Positions 1 through 13,183 of a DNA stretch of 64,000 nt are shown one piece after another. The notes under the pieces were generated by a model, which saw nothing but the letters and a program-made list of their open reading frames with translations, ran no database searches and had not been told where the DNA came from. How positions within the stretch are numbered: position 1 is the first letter of the stretch; the number at the start of each line of letters is the position of its first letter. This stretch comes from Pestalotiopsis fici W106-1 (Eukaryota; Ascomycota; Sordariomycetes; Amphisphaeriales; Sporocadaceae). The translations under genes were made by a program, and so were the position numbers. Location: NCBI RefSeq assembly GCF_000516985.1, contig NW_006917105.1, positions 281,210-345,209 of the forward strand. The letters run 5' to 3'.

Positions 1-913
1 CGGCTCCTCGATAACGATTTTGGCGGCAGGGTATATTGATAAGCTTTCGTTTACCTTCGATCTAGGCCAACTTACATAGGTAATTTATGACAGCCAAAGC
101 AACTCATTGGTGAGGATGTAAAGACGGTTTCCCCAAACGTGCACAGTGACCACTAGCGAACATTGTCTTTGCGTCAGCTATATTCCATCGTCAAGATGCA
201 ATGTCAAGTTGCCGCACGCAAACATCAATACACAGGCCCATCGTCTTAATGTTCTTGGTGGGCAGTTGAGCTTCCACCCTGGACACGCTTCAGAAACGGA
301 GATCTCATAGGTAGTTGCCAACATTGATATATTCCTAATAGACGACCACATCGGAACCTGCCCCAACATTGCTTTGCGTTCTCAATCACGATTGAAACTT
401 TGGCCGTGTCAATCTGCTTAAACTTTCTCGCCAAATAATTAAGCAGACAAAAAAAGCAACTTCTTAATTGTGAAATCTAGCTGCCTTAACAGAGTTGTCG
501 AGATCAAGGCAGCTTATACTGTTATACCTCCACACTGGCCACCAGACCCCCGTAGGCGAGACCCCGCCAAAAAGAAAAAAGTGCCGGGAACTTCTGCTAC
601 CAGTGTGGGGTTCATGTTTCTTTAGCGCGGTCGAGTTTCTTATCATTGACAGGGAAAACGCGACCCTCCCTGCTGCTTGACGCGGGCGCGCTGCAGCTCT
701 CCGCCGGGAAGTCGCGTTGCACTTTAAGAAGTCCCCAAGAGAGGACGACACAAGGAAAATTGACCCATTCTCCTTCTCTGGCCGCCATGCCACTCGTGTG
801 ATCCTTTTCCCTCTTCAATTTTTGCGATTGTTTCTCTGATTTGACATTTACAAATATATACCTCTGTGTATATGATCCTTTCCTAGACGTTCTGTTGACT
901 GTCTTTGTCCGTC
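1..913. other. intergenic, MSH6 upstream region
   Basis: No coding region is supported. The short open frames here lack a plausible start or any recognisable protein. The right half is the promoter and leader of the MSH6 gene and holds three ACGCG cores, listed separately. Confidence 0.6.
658..717. promoter_or_regulatory. cluster of three ACGCG (MCB-like) cores
   Basis: ACGCG occurs at 658-662 and 680-684 on the + strand and, as CGCGT, at 713-717, all within 60 bp and about 200-260 bp before the MSH6 start codon. In yeasts the MBF factor binds ACGCGT-type boxes and drives G1/S expression of DNA replication and repair genes, MSH6 among them. The sequence shows only the clustered cores; S-phase regulation here is inference. 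Confidence 0.35.
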
Positions 914-3900
914 ATGGTAGAAAAAGCTGGTCCAAAGACGCCTTCCTTGGTGAAGAGGTCGAGCTCGTCGATGTCGGCTTCAGGCAAACAGCAGCAGAGC
1001 ATTCTAGGCTTCTTTTCCAAAGCGTCGTCTCAGACTGGAACATCCGCTGCCTCAGCAAAATCCACAGCCAATAACAGCACCACCACAAAGCAGTCGCCCA
1101 CAAACAATTCATCGCCATGCCTCAAAGAAAAGACCAACCTCAACTCCCTCCAGCTGAACAAGAAGCGGCCGTCTATCACCACTCCCGTCCCTAGCAGTGA
1201 CGCTATCGAGCCTTCCAGCTCCCAGGAGAACCACTCAGACGCCACTGTCAAGGTATACCGCGACTCGCTTCCATCGCCAATTACACCTGCTGAGCTCCCA
1301 TCCAAGCAGGCAGCACTACCAAAAATGATGATTGGAAGCAGCCCTTCACGCAAAGTAGGTGTCAATGTTCTCCCCGTCGCTTTTACCTTGTTGAATGCTA
1401 ATCCATTGTCATTTCCACAGGCGAAGAAGACCGTTAGTTACGCAGAATCTTCGGACGAAGAAGACGACGAGGACACTGTGGTGTCTAGAAGACCAACACG
1501 CCGCTCGCGGGCAGTCGTCAAAGATGACGAGGATGACTATCAAGAGGACAGCAAAGATGCCGTGGTGGAAGAAGACGATGGTACGCACTTGCCCATTTTC
1601 CTAACAGGAGTAGTCGCAGCTGACTTCTCACCGCAGTGGACATGGACGATTTTGTCGTCTCAGATGATTCAGACGCACCTTCCAAGAAACGCAAACGCTC
1701 TGCCCCCAAAGCACAGGCAGCCCGAAAGCGTTCGCATGCATCCTCGCCGCCAACTATCCAAGAGGAATATGAGGAAGACGGAATTGACGAGCTTATGGAA
1801 GAAATCCCCAGTACCTCCACCGCACAGCAGTGGAAGTACGATCCAGAAAGTGTCAATCCTGTCAAGATGCGATCTCCATCCACATCTTCCAAGGCAACCG
1901 CAGCAAAAGGCAAAGCGCACACAAGAGAGCCCGAGGACAGATATCCATGGTTGGCCAAGATCACCGACCTGAATCGAAATCCCCCCGGCCACCCAGATTA
2001 CGACCCCTCGACCGTATACGTGCCTCCCATGGCTTGGAACAAATTCTCGGCATTCGAGAAGCAATACTGGGAAATCAAACACAAGCTTTGGGATACTGTT
2101 GTCTTCTTTAAAAAGGGAAAGTTCTACGAGCTGTATGAGAATGACGCAACCATAGGCCACCAGCTCTTTGACCTTAAACTGACTGATCGTGTCAATATGC
2201 GCATGGTGGGAGTCCCAGAGAGTTCGCTGGACATCTGGGTGAACCAGTTCATTGCCAAGGGTTACAAGGTCGCTCGAGTCGATCAGATGGAGAGTGCTCT
2301 TGGCAAGGAGATGCGTGAGCGTGATGACAAGGCCAAGAAGCAGGACAAGATTATCCGGCGAGAACTGGCTTGCATTCTGACTGGCGGAACACTCGTCGAC
2401 GGTGCCATGCTGCAAGATGACAATGCCACCTACTGCGTCGCCATCAAGGAGGCAACTATTGATGACCACCCTGCCTTCGGTATAGCCTTTGTCGATGCGG
2501 CGACTGGCCAATTTTTCATCTCGCAATTTGAAGATGACATTGATCTGACAAAGTTCGAGACTTTTGTGGCACAGACCAACCCCCGAGAGCTTCTGCTCGA
2601 GAAGTCTCGCATCTCCTCAAAGGCACTTCGCATACTGAAGAACAATACGGCTCCCACAACAATTTGGAATTACTTCAAGCCGACCACTGAATTTTGGGAG
2701 GCCGACACCACCCGTCGCGAACTCGGTTGCAATGATTATTTCAAGGCAGACGATGAGTCAGAGGATACATGGCCAGAGGTTCTGGCAGAAGCAAAGAGCA
2801 AAGACCTGCTCATGTCGGCAATGGGTGCCTTGGTTCAATATCTCCGTGTGCTAAAGATCGAGCGTAGCCTTCTCTCGCAAGGCAATTTTACTTGGTATAG
2901 TCCCATTCATAAGAATGGCACACTAATCCTTGATGGGCAAACGCTCATCAACCTCGAGATTTTTACCAACACCGTCAATGGCGGCTCCGAAGGCACGCTC
3001 TTCAATCTCTTGAATCGCTGCGTGACACCATTCGGAAAGAGAATGTTTCGGCAATGGGTGTGCCACCCTCTGTGCAACACGCAGAAGATCAACGAGAGAT
3101 TGGACGCGGTTGACCTGCTCAATAACAATATTGAGATGCGCGAGCAATTTTCAGCAAACATGACACGCATGCCCGATCTGGAACGTCTCATCTCTCGGGT
3201 GCATGCGGGCGCTTGCAGACCTGAGGATTTTGTACGGGTACTAGAAGGTTTTGAACAGATTGAGTATACCATGAGTCTTTTGGGAGCATTCGGGGGCGGC
3301 AACGGTCTAGTGGATCGCCTCATTGCATCCATGCCTGACCTTGGAGAGCCTCTGTCGTATTGGAAGTCAGCGTTTGATCGCAAGATCGCTCGGGAGGAGA
3401 AAATGTTGATCCCTGCACGAGGGATCGAGGAGGAGTTTGACGCCAGCCATGACACAATTGCGGAGATCAAGTCGCGGCTAAATCGTCTTCTTACGAAGAA
3501 GAAGAGCGAGCTCAATGTCAAGAGCATCAAGTTCACTGATGTCGGCAAAGAAGTGTATCAGCTTGAAGTACCCAAGAGCACCAAGGTACCCAAGGACTGG
3601 CGCCAGATGTCGGCAACAGCCAGTGTCAAACGTTACTACTTCAAGGAGCTGTCAGACCTTGTTCGCCAGCTCCAAGAAGCTGAAGAGACCCATGCGCAAC
3701 TTATAAAAGAGGTTGCGTTCAGTCTATTCAGACGCTTCGATGTGGATTACGGTACTTGGCTGCAGGCCATTCGTATCATTTCACAGCTTGACTGCCTCAT
3801 CAGTCTCGCCAAATCTTCTGCTGCACTTGGCGAACCTAGTTGCCGCCCAGTATTTGTCGATTCGGACCGTACCGTGGTCGACTTTCAAGAATTGAGGCAC

Positions 3901-4704
3901 CCCTGCATGCTCAATACCGTGGATGATTTCATACCCAACGACATTGTTCTCGGTGGAGAAGCGGCCAAGATCAGTCTACTCACGGGTGCCAATGCTGCTG
4001 GAAAGTCAACAGTCCTCCGCATGTCATGTGTTGCAGTCATCATGGCTCAAATTGGTCACTACATTCCGGCAACCAGTGCACGTCTATCGCCAGTAGATCG
4101 CATCATGAGCCGACTTGGTGCCAACGACAATATATTTGCGGCACAGTCGACCTTCTTTGTCGAATTATCCGAGACCAAGAAGATTCTCTCGGAAGCTACT
4201 CCCAGATCACTGGTCATTCTGGATGAGCTGGGCCGTGGTACCTCTTCCTATGATGGTGTTGCAGTCGCACAAGCTGTCTTGCACCACGTCGCCAGTCACA
4301 TTGGCTGTGTAGGATTCTTCGCCACCCATTACCATTCCCTAGCTACCGAGTTCGAGTCACACCCCGAGATCCAACCCAAGCGCATGAAGATTGATGTCGA
4401 TGATGCCAACCGGAGAGTCACATTTCTTTACAGGCTCGAAGATGGCGTGGCAGAAGGCAGTTTTGGTATGCACTGCGCAGCCATGTGCGGCATCAAGGAT
4501 AGTGTGATCGAGAGGGCAGAGGAAGCTGCCAAAGAATGGGAGCACACGTCCAGGCTCAAGGAGAGCCTGGAGAAGGCAAGAGAAGGCTGCTGGATCCCGC
4601 TCGGAGTCCTCAGCGATGTTGCAGCTGTCCTTGATCCAAGCAAAAGCGAAGACGTCAGCTCTAGGAGTTTAGATGTTCTCCTCAAGGCAATCGAAGCTCT
4701 TTGA
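914..4704 (+). CDS. msh6: DNA mismatch repair protein MSH6
   Basis: Nuclear MutS homologue that pairs with MSH2 (MutS-alpha) to detect base mismatches and small loops. Exons are 914-1354, 1421-1580 and 1637-4704, giving about 1222 residues, normal for fungal MSH6. The start is the ATG at 914; the frame upstream of it opens only with TTG. A PCNA-interacting box (QQSILGFF, residues 27-34) lies at the N-terminus, then a long acidic, Ser-rich disordered region with a basic KKRKR stretch. The mismatch-contacting Phe-x-Glu motif is in GKFYELYEND (F363, E365). The C-terminal ATPase has Walker A TGANAAGKST (about residue 984) and Walker B VILDELGRGTSS. Intron 1 is 66 nt, a multiple of three and stop-free, so an unspliced reading looks open; GCTAAT and CTAAC branch sites support both introns. 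An AATAAA lies near 4880. Confidence 0.96.
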
Positions 4705-5108
4705 GACTTTAGCCATGTCAGTGTAGACGTATGAAGCGATTTGCTCTCGGAATCTTTTTTCTTTCTTTTTCCAATGGCGTAAAATAGGTTTGCAGCCGGG
4801 GGCGTTCCGGTACGGTAGCTGATGTATTATCAGTGTGTGCGAAATATAATATCGATTTACAATACTAGATGCGACACGAGTGAAATAAATTGTTGATAGT
4901 GACAGACTGTACTCCTGAGATCAGGTTTGACTTGAATACCACCGCGACTCTCTGGAACTAGCACAAGCCAACAGAATTTATCATGCAAGGTTCATATGGT
5001 TGACATCTCAGAGGGTACTTGTTGACACATGCTTGATATGTCTGCGCTGGCTCGGGGAGACCGACATGTTATAATCGGCACCATGTATGTGCAGCTGATT
5101 CCATAGTC
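4705..5108. other. intergenic between convergent genes
   Basis: Shared 3' flank of MSH6 (+) and the NmrA-like gene (-). AT-rich, with an AAATAAA near 4880 that could serve as a MSH6 polyadenylation signal. No coding region seen. Confidence 0.6.
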
Positions 5109-6260
5109 TCAGAAGAAATGCTTGATGCCCTCTATCGTCCCTTTGAATCCAACCACCTCGGAGCGATCAATGCCCAATTCTTCAGGGCTAATGTGCTCAT
5201 CAGTCTCGACCCAGGGATCGCACTTTTCTCCGAACCGGAACTGCAGTGCAAGTTCACGGCCAGCCGGGCCCCAGACCTTTGCCCAGTCCTCGGGCTTGCA
5301 TTGAATTACATGTCCCCTCTTACCCGTGACTTCGGACCAGACGTCCATCATTTGCCTAAAGGTCCATTTCTCCAGTGCCACATTGGCGTACCGACCAAAT
5401 GACTTGGGCGCAGAGAGCAAAGCTTGTCGAACCCAGATGCCCGGGTTAACCTTCATGTCGCCAGACAGAAGTACTTTGGCATCTGGATCCGTTGGAAGTA
5501 TCTGGACATGATAGCCGGTTCCAGGCTGTAACATGTAAAGTCAGAGGCTATTTTGGGTAGCTGTATGCCAGTGATCTACTTACGTATTCAATGGGTTTTA
5601 CGAGTGGGAAGGAAAGGAAATTTTGAGGATAGTACCCGAAGAAAAGATACGTTGTCTTCTTGGCAAGCTCTGGAAGCTCATTCTTGATTCGTTCGTCCAC
5701 TTTGGCTTTGTAGTCCATCTAGATAATGCTGCGTATTAGCAGGAATGACAAATTGTGTCTAGAACATTTATTGACAACGGTATGAATTCTTACGTGTGGC
5801 ACTGATATCTCGCCATGCAGAAGCTTCTTGGTACCGGGACAGCTTGACCAGATGTAGTGCTCCAATGTTTCTGCTTGGGCTGCTGCGCGAGCCAGCTTCA
5901 TTCCTTGTTCTTCCTCGAGGAGACCCGACTCTTCTTGAGTCTTGCCGCTGAACAGATGTTCCCACCAGTTTGTGACGGCAAAGACAGCACTGACACCCTG
6001 AGATGATCACCATGTCGGTATTGAGCGAGGACGCTTGCTTGTATAGAGATACTAACCTCAAAGGCAGCCACAAGAGAGCTCTCGTCGTCAAAACTGGCCG
6101 AGACTACCTCAATCCCTTCCGCGGCCAGTTTCTTTGCTGCTTCGCTCTCGACATTTCTTGTGATTGCGCGAACTTTCCAGCCTGGTGTCTTGTTCATGAC
6201 ATTTGCAACTCCGCCACCTTGACTACCCGTGGCACCCGTAACTGCGATGATTTTAGACAT
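5109..6260 (-). CDS. NmrA-like (HSCARG family) NAD(P)-binding protein
   Basis: Four phase-0 exons read on the minus strand: 6260-6057, 5997-5794, 5718-5584 and 5525-5109, giving 319 residues, the usual size for the NmrA-like family. The dinucleotide-binding motif TGATGSQGGGV follows the first strand (residues 8-18), with a second Rossmann strand and a basic RN after it as in NADP binders. Later conserved pieces include VFAVTNWWEH and HYIWSS. The start is the ATG at 6260; the frame upstream opens only with GTG. Relatives are redox sensors or regulators that bind NAD(P) without the SDR catalytic YxxxK, which I do not see here; others act as isoflavone-reductase-like enzymes. The next gene on the same strand is also a Rossmann oxidoreductase, but 680 bp away, so no operon-like link is implied. 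Confidence 0.88.
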
Positions 6261-6941
6261 ATCAATGACTTCCACTCAGGAGACGGCAGAAGCTTTGGTC
6301 GAATGGAAGGTTACAATGCAGAGATTTGTCGTTCATGAAATCTGAATACCCAGGGAGGCTTTCCACAAATTGATGGCAAGGCTTTCCCAATGATATAGCC
6401 TCGCTCTTGTAGCCACTACGCCTGCCCTTGAGGGTCCAGTACGGTAGCACGGCGGATTAATGTTACATTCGTATGACCTACCTCCGAGTGGAGTTGGCAT
6501 AATGCAGTCTTGCGGGTCATATACAGGGAACAGCCTACGCATGTCCAAACGGAAGTCTGGTCAGTGGGACCGGACCGACACCCTGGGGCTTTCGTGAGAG
6601 TATTGGTATGAATGCGGCAATGGTTTGACGACTGCATCCGATGACTGGATGTCAGATCATGCAGAGCCAAGAGGTCAGTGTGTAAATCGTGTGGCGAACT
6701 AGTATTGGAGATGTCTGGCGAATTCGAGTGTCCGGATTACTTCTCCATCTACAACACGGGGGCCAGCCGAGGTAGTCTGGCGTGACGAAAACAATACCAG
6801 CAGGACAGTATGACGTGACAAAAGGGAGCTAAACTCAGAAGTATACAGACTTTTTGGGGACATCAATTCATATACAGTTACGCTGACTTGGTTTGGACCT
6901 ATTACTCATTGGCCCATCTGATATATCGAGGATGTCAAAAC
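6261..6941. other. intergenic, NmrA-like gene promoter
   Basis: Lies upstream of the NmrA-like gene and downstream of the SDR gene, both minus strand. No coding region or repeat recognised. Confidence 0.5.
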
Positions 6942-7977
6942 TCAGTCCACATTTTGCTTAGAAGCTCTGGGAGACTCTGCCAACGCGTCCTGTAGCCCAC
7001 TTGGTTCTCCATGAATTCCAGAGAACCAAGGCTCAAAGACGCGTGTGTTACGATAAGAAACATCGCCGCCTTTGTACTCTGGCACCTCGTAGAAGAAATG
7101 CTTGTCATGCGCGGTCTCAATCGCTTCGCCCGTCCTTTCATTGGCTTCATCGTCAAGGTACAGGTCATATGCCGAGAGGAGGCAAGAGGACAATGTAAGG
7201 CTTTTTGTATGAGCATAGATTACTTTTTATTCTTCTTTCTCGCGGATCGAGGGAAGGCAACTCACTGCTCTGGCAAGAACGCCAAGTTGAAGCCTGGCTT
7301 GATGGGTGTGTCCACAGCACCGGGCAAGACCGTGTTTATCGTGATATTCTCCCTTGCTTTCAAGAGCGGCGCCATTGTCCTTGCCCATTGCAAAGCTGCG
7401 GCCTTGGCCCCGCAATATTCTGGAAATGTAGGACCAGGATGAATAGCCATCATGCTGTTGGTGATGATTATTTTGCCACCGGATTTCTCATTGTGACGCA
7501 TGAAGTGGACGGCCAGAGTGGTGCCATACACCACGCCCTTCCAGTCTATCTCGGTGCAAGACAGGTCAGGCTCGTCGGGAATATCGTCGACGCCAGCAGA
7601 GCGGTGGCCAAAGTTGTAGACGCTGCCCTTGTCGACGATACCGGCGTTGGCAATGAGTGCGTCGATGCGGCCCCATTTCTTCCACACTGTCTGGAAGAGA
7701 TTTGCTTGCGAAGCATAAGACTCGACAGCGCACTGAACGAATATCGCCGTTTCCGCGCTCGCGTCAAGCTCCTTGGCCACCTGTTCGCCGAGCTCAGCCC
7801 TTCGCCCCGTCACGGCCACTCGATAACCTCGACCGTGAAGATGTTTTGCAAGGTCAAGACCGATGCCACTCTGGATACCGCTTCAGTTAATAGTTTTCCA
7901 AGAAAAGAAGACGGGAAACTGACTGTGGACCCGGTGATGATGACCACTTTCTCATGAGTGACTGCTTGTGAACCCAT
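6942..7977 (-). CDS. short-chain dehydrogenase/reductase
   Basis: Three exons on the minus strand, 7977-7924, 7870-7266 and 7200-6942, giving 305 residues. Splicing rebuilds the cofactor motif TGSTSGIGLDLA exactly across intron 1. Further classical SDR landmarks are NAGIVDKG (the NAG motif), a catalytic Ser in ITNSMMA, YCGAK (the YxxxK pair) and a PGAVDTP segment after the catalytic region. The arrangement resembles the 15-hydroxyprostaglandin-dehydrogenase-like NAD(P)-dependent alcohol dehydrogenases of fungi. Intron 1 uses a GTCAGT donor, unusual but required by the frame; intron 2 uses GTGAGT. Without splicing the long exon begins only at a GTG, so a single-exon model would lose the cofactor site. 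The substrate cannot be read from sequence. Confidence 0.88.
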
Positions 7978-10900
7978 GCTGAAGATTGTATCTATAGTGA
8001 CACTGTATGATTGGTTTGCCAAAGCACCTGGCGTGACAGAGACTTTTCCTTGAAGAAAGTCGAGTACATCCACCACATGGCTCGAGAGATGGGTCCGAGT
8101 CCGCGACTCCACGAGGCGCAGGCATTATCGAGTTCTATGCATCCTGCATGGGCTTTCCATGAGGCCATGATCGACCAAGCAGTTTCCTCATCCTGGTTTG
8201 CCAGCTGTCAATTGCACATATTATATGGTCCCGAATCTGCACATATCATATGGAGCAGATAGAAGATTGGCTCTTAAGCTCTTTAGGCTCTTGGGCCTCT
8301 TGGACATGGGGCCACATCCGACATCACCTAGCTGGACAGCACATACAAAATGGGAATGACATGTCCGTAACTTGCTCATAATTGGAATCTCCGCACCTGC
8401 AACTGACGTGTGTACATTTGCCAACTTACTTACCGGCGTACCCCGCGTTTGAATACGCCGGTGAAGCTCGGCGATGGGGCAAGTCGTGGCATAAAATCTT
8501 GTCATTTTGCTACATGTGATAAGTTGAAGAGAAAAAATGAAGAAGAAAACGGCTGTCAAACACAGGATTTATGCCTACTTGGGATTGAGTATGTCGTTGA
8601 GATGTCACACGATGACTCAATCATATACTCTCCTCATACTAAATTCCTTCCATGGGTCCCTCCGTGCTAGGTGAGTATATCACAGGTGGACATGGCCAGG
8701 TCCTTGATCTTTCGGATTGTTCAATGGACTTGTGACGCTCTAGGTATTGTCAATTTTTAGAGTTAGGATCACGTTTCGCAGCAGCGCAAGGGAGATGATA
8801 CTAGTCCCTGATCATTCAATACTTGTAATTCTAAACTACATGGTGATCATGCGGACATGCCCATGTAAAACTAGAGCACAATAAATGTAGTGATAACAAG
8901 CATGCATTCGCAGAGTGCGATTCTCAGAGCCCGTTCTATTCTCAGGACATGATCGAGAGAGAGAAAATGCAAATCGCCGGCACCATAAAATCCCTACCCG
9001 TCAGCCGTGTGCTCTCAAGTCTGTTTCTTGCTATTCCGAAATTTGTTGCTCGTATATACTACACAGTAAATATCAGGGACAGGGCTAGAAGATTTTCTAT
9101 GTAAGAGCTTACCTACCTTTGTACTATCCGTACATAGGCTACGGGTAGGCTAGAACGGCTTTGCAGGGTTCTAGGAGTAGAGGGGGAGGCACTATTGAAA
9201 GATAAGGATGGGGTTGCATCATATTTCCGAAAGAGACGCGATTGGTAGATAGCCTACCAGCCAAGCCCCGAGGTAGCGAGGTAAGGTTAGGTAGGGATTT
9301 TGATAACCTGGTATAAAATTGAATTGGTCTTACCAAGCGGTGACTATCTCTAGTACTTGCGCGATGCCACCACCGGGCTTGAAACCGACTTGGCAAGTTG
9401 AAAAGGTAAGGCTCTCAGGTCAAATAAGGCGTGCCTGCCTCCAAAGCTTGGCCGGTGGATGTTCGTTGACTCAACTATGTGTGTCAGTGTATTGTTTTTA
9501 GTGGAGGTAATGACTTTGTACCTGGGCCACCTACTGCCCAGGTCTACCTTGGTAATGGGTAGGTATGTAGGTATCTTACAGTAATCGACCTGGGTCGGGT
9601 GACATGCAAATCGCTTAACAAATCAGTTCCTCATGATAAGATCACCGCAAGACATTTCCTATAGGAAGAAGGGCCTTGGATATGTACAAATTACGTTCCA
9701 TTTATTTCGCAATGCGCTCTAGGCGCGTCAAGAAGCCTATTGACCTGGGGAAATGTAGGTCGAGATTGGCCCTTGACGCGTCTGGGCTGACCTTTTCACC
9801 TTTACACCCTGGCGAAAAGTGTCTTGCTAATCTCATTGATGCCATGATTATCGGCTCGGAAACCGCGTTTTGTGATTATACAGCATGGGGCGTTCCTCTC
9901 ATTTAACCTGGAACTGTTTTTGACCGGCTATTACTTCTGTAGAATAAGATATGGACGGGCTTATTCTCAGCTGAGTTTGGCACTATTCATGTTTTTTGGT
10001 CTTGATCCGCCGGTTTCGACTGGCGAACCGCCCCTAAGCCGCGCGATCCGACGTTGGCGTGGACCTTCTAACTCGATAGGGCCCGTCGCCCAAACTGGGG
10101 TGTGTCGACTTCGATTGTTCGTTGATGTTTCCTTGATGCTACGTACCGCAATTACTGCAACTATATTAGAATGATACCTTGGTCGGCACTTTTCGTCCAT
10201 GGTCCCTACGCTCGATACGGGCTATTCGATGCTATGGAGTAAATGGTCCTTTATTATCAGACCTACGACAATAATCTCTGGCCTTGCTCGATGGGCTTTG
10301 CATCACCGTTATCATCATCGTGCCAAGATGCCAGCACTCATTGAGATGGCCATTGAAGTGAGATGAGTATGTTAGCCGCCAGATGCAGTCGACATTAAAT
10401 TGAAGCTACATATAATGATAGATCTGCTTGAAGAGTAACAACGGGCGAAAATTAGGGCAAATGCACATCTACATAGATTCAGACATGGACGATATCAGAT
10501 TAGGCAGGTGTCTATTCAGGATTAATGTACCCCTGGGCCCTTGCAGCCAGCACTGAGGCCTGCTAGGAAGATAGGGCTGACCTGCATTGTGGACGACAAG
10601 TCCCTTTTCAAAAAGGCGTGTCATATTTTTCATTTACTGTCGAACTGGCATCAGTCATGTCCAAGCACCTCTTTTGCGACATTTACCTATGAGATCTTCA
10701 ATGTTTGTGTAGGCCCGAGGTGAATTGCTTGAGAGTAGGTTCATGATGTACTATTACCGCCTTCTCGAGCGGAATGTCATCCGCATCAAGTTCGGAAGCT
10801 CTGGCTTACATGTGCCGAACGATGCCCTAGCTGTGGCCGAGCGCGCTAATGGCGACGCTGGCCGAAGTTGACCGACTCGCGAGGGTCTCCCCTTGAGGGG

Positions 10901-13183
10901 TTGTCTACTAGGTTAGGTAGGTAACGTCAGCAAGGAAGAGGTGAGGCACCAGTACCTACTGCTGAATTGACAGACCACGCGATTGGCAATACTGCTATGT
11001 ATGTACTACTTCACTACGCAATACTCTTATTATCCACCAACATTCAACGGCTAAGCCTTGTGGGTGGGCTCACACACGCCGTTGACAATTGTGTTCGTCT
11101 GTCGTCGAAGTTTGCTCTTTGGGTCCTGAATAACCCACCCCATCACCGTGGACCTCCCCCCTTCCCCAGCAATCAGTCAATTGCCGACTGGATCTGCCCA
11201 TTGATCGTCAGCAACTTGACTCGGTTGCCGGTTGCACGTAGACGCTGCTGTTTGTTGTCGTCTCAACTCTACGTCAACACTGTCAAAGTCTCTCAGTATA
11301 AGTCCCTGGCAAGCAATTCGTCGCTTGGAGATGGGGGACTGAGGGCTGGGTGGTACAAGCCTCTATGTAGATGACGCTCTCAAAGTCATGTCGTGCCATG
11401 TCATGCCATGTAAGCAGTAAAGCAACCCGAGTAGCTTGGCTGTTGGCTTGGTCCTTTATTTCTCCCCTCGAGTTTTCATTTCTCTACCGACATGACACAA
11501 AAGGCAATAACAGCATGCAATGCCTTTGAAAGCAATTACATTCCTGTCTCCATCGCCTACTGAACCGTACTTCTGAGTCAATCCCGGAGGCCTGCATGCA
11601 ATGTCACTGCCCGTTGCACGACTATCATCAATCAACTTGGTAGACTAGCTAGATACCAAACCAGCCAAAAGCCGCTGTAGGAGCACTGCATGAAGCAATA
11701 ACTTGCAACTACTTAACTTAACCTTATGGGCTACATACAATTTGCATGCTACCAAGTACGTCAATATATAGACCCAGCCAAAACTATTCACCCCATGTAG
11801 GCATGGACCTGCGGCCAACTTGCATCTTATTGAACTCTACTAGATAGCAAGGAGTAAAGAGAATCAAAAGGTCTAGCTTGATATATGCATGTACATACTG
11901 CCCACATTGTACCGCCGTCTTCTTAGTTGGTGGTGGACGCCGGTGGTTTGGAACTCGGGTACTATCAAGCACTGAATACTAGGTAGCCCGGACCCTGAAC
12001 TTGTTCTTTTTTTTTTTTCCCTCCCCCTCCGGCGCCTCCAGAAATTCTGCCTCCTGCGGCTTGGGGGGCCCCCTACCTCAATGAACCCCAGACCATGCGT
12101 GTCCATCCAATGGGCCATGACTCCATGCTGACCTACATTACCTACCTAGGTACCTAGCCTAACTTTTCTACCAGGTACCTAGTAGTCCTGTCTCTTTAGG
12201 GTGGTCCAACCGTACCTGACAAGCCTGACAGCTCTCATCATCCCTGGCGAAGATTGTCCAGTCGTATATATCCCGTCCCCCCGCGATGGCCTGGCCCACC
12301 CAGCTGGATAACAATGCCTGGGGGGGAAAACCTTTGGAGGGTATCTGCTTTTCTTTTCCTGACAGTTTGTCCCAAAGGACAAGATTTCCCTTTCGATCTA
12401 TTCGCTCTTGTTGCTTGATTTCGAAGTCTCTACTTGTGTGCAGGACGATCTACTGCCGAGATTGGCATACTGTGTGCCAAAATCAAAAGAAAGCTCACAC
12501 CAATCACCAAGGAAAAGCAACAACAACAACAGCAGCAGCAGCAGTCCCCACGATCTCATAATCGGAAAAATACGACCTAGCACTTTGCATGACACCACCT
12601 CTACGAACCCCTGTTGGCGAGAATTAATTGGAAACGCTTGGGCTGAGTCTCTTTGCGCCTTTCTGCGCTTCGCTTCAATATCCTGTCCCTACTGCACAGC
12701 CTACAGGCAGGGAGAGGGACACGCGGAATTGCTCGCGTCTCTTCTGGGACAACGCCGCGGCCTAGACCTCTACATGCACGTCTCCGGTAGACTCCGGACC
12801 AGGGACAAACAAGAATAACACCATCCCTGATTTCCTTGTCCGGCCCAACTTTCCTTTCTTCTTCCTAGAGAAGCCGACTGAGGTTCAGCAAGCAAGTAAA
12901 CCTTGCCTGGAGTGCAGACGAGTTGCTTTTGGGCCAGCTTTCGAGCTGTAAAAGATGCTGCTCGTGGTTCATCACCACGAGTGACGGGCCCTTACAACAT
13001 TCGCATTGACATCTGCAAGTTGTTAATGTTGTTATTGTTGTCCTTGCTGGGTGATTCGTATATAGACAAATGTCAGCAGCTTTCATCCGTGATTGAGAGG
13101 AGCGAAATCTCAAGGCAGCAAGACGAGCACATGTTCAAATATTCCACTGGAGTCTTGCAGAGAATTCCAGTACGCCGACCATC
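7978..13183. other. 5.2 kb gene-poor region
   Basis: No credible coding region on either strand: open frames are short, lack splice-extendable homology and show no recognisable domain. Content is AT-rich spacer with recurring TACCTA/TAGGTA-type words (for example near 9116, 9540-9570, 10914 and 12132-12180), a T-tract near 12007, and a CAA/CAG repeat at about 12519-12545. The last several hundred bases are probably the promoter and leader of the gene at 13184. I looked for tRNA B-box sequences and found none convincing. Confidence 0.5.
12519..12545 (+). repeat. (CAA)n(CAG)n microsatellite
   Basis: Uninterrupted CAA units followed by CAG units and then AGT. It lies in the presumed upstream or leader region of the 13184 gene, about 640 bp before its ATG. 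Confidence 0.6.

Noticed and set aside
10967..11374. 135-codon frame in the first gene desert
   Set aside because: No domain, no splice-supported extension, mixed codon use; length is within chance for this composition.
12408..12818. 136-codon plus-strand frame upstream of the 13184 gene
   Set aside because: Composition follows a CAA/CAG microsatellite, no recognisable domain, and it sits in the probable leader region; treated as non-coding.
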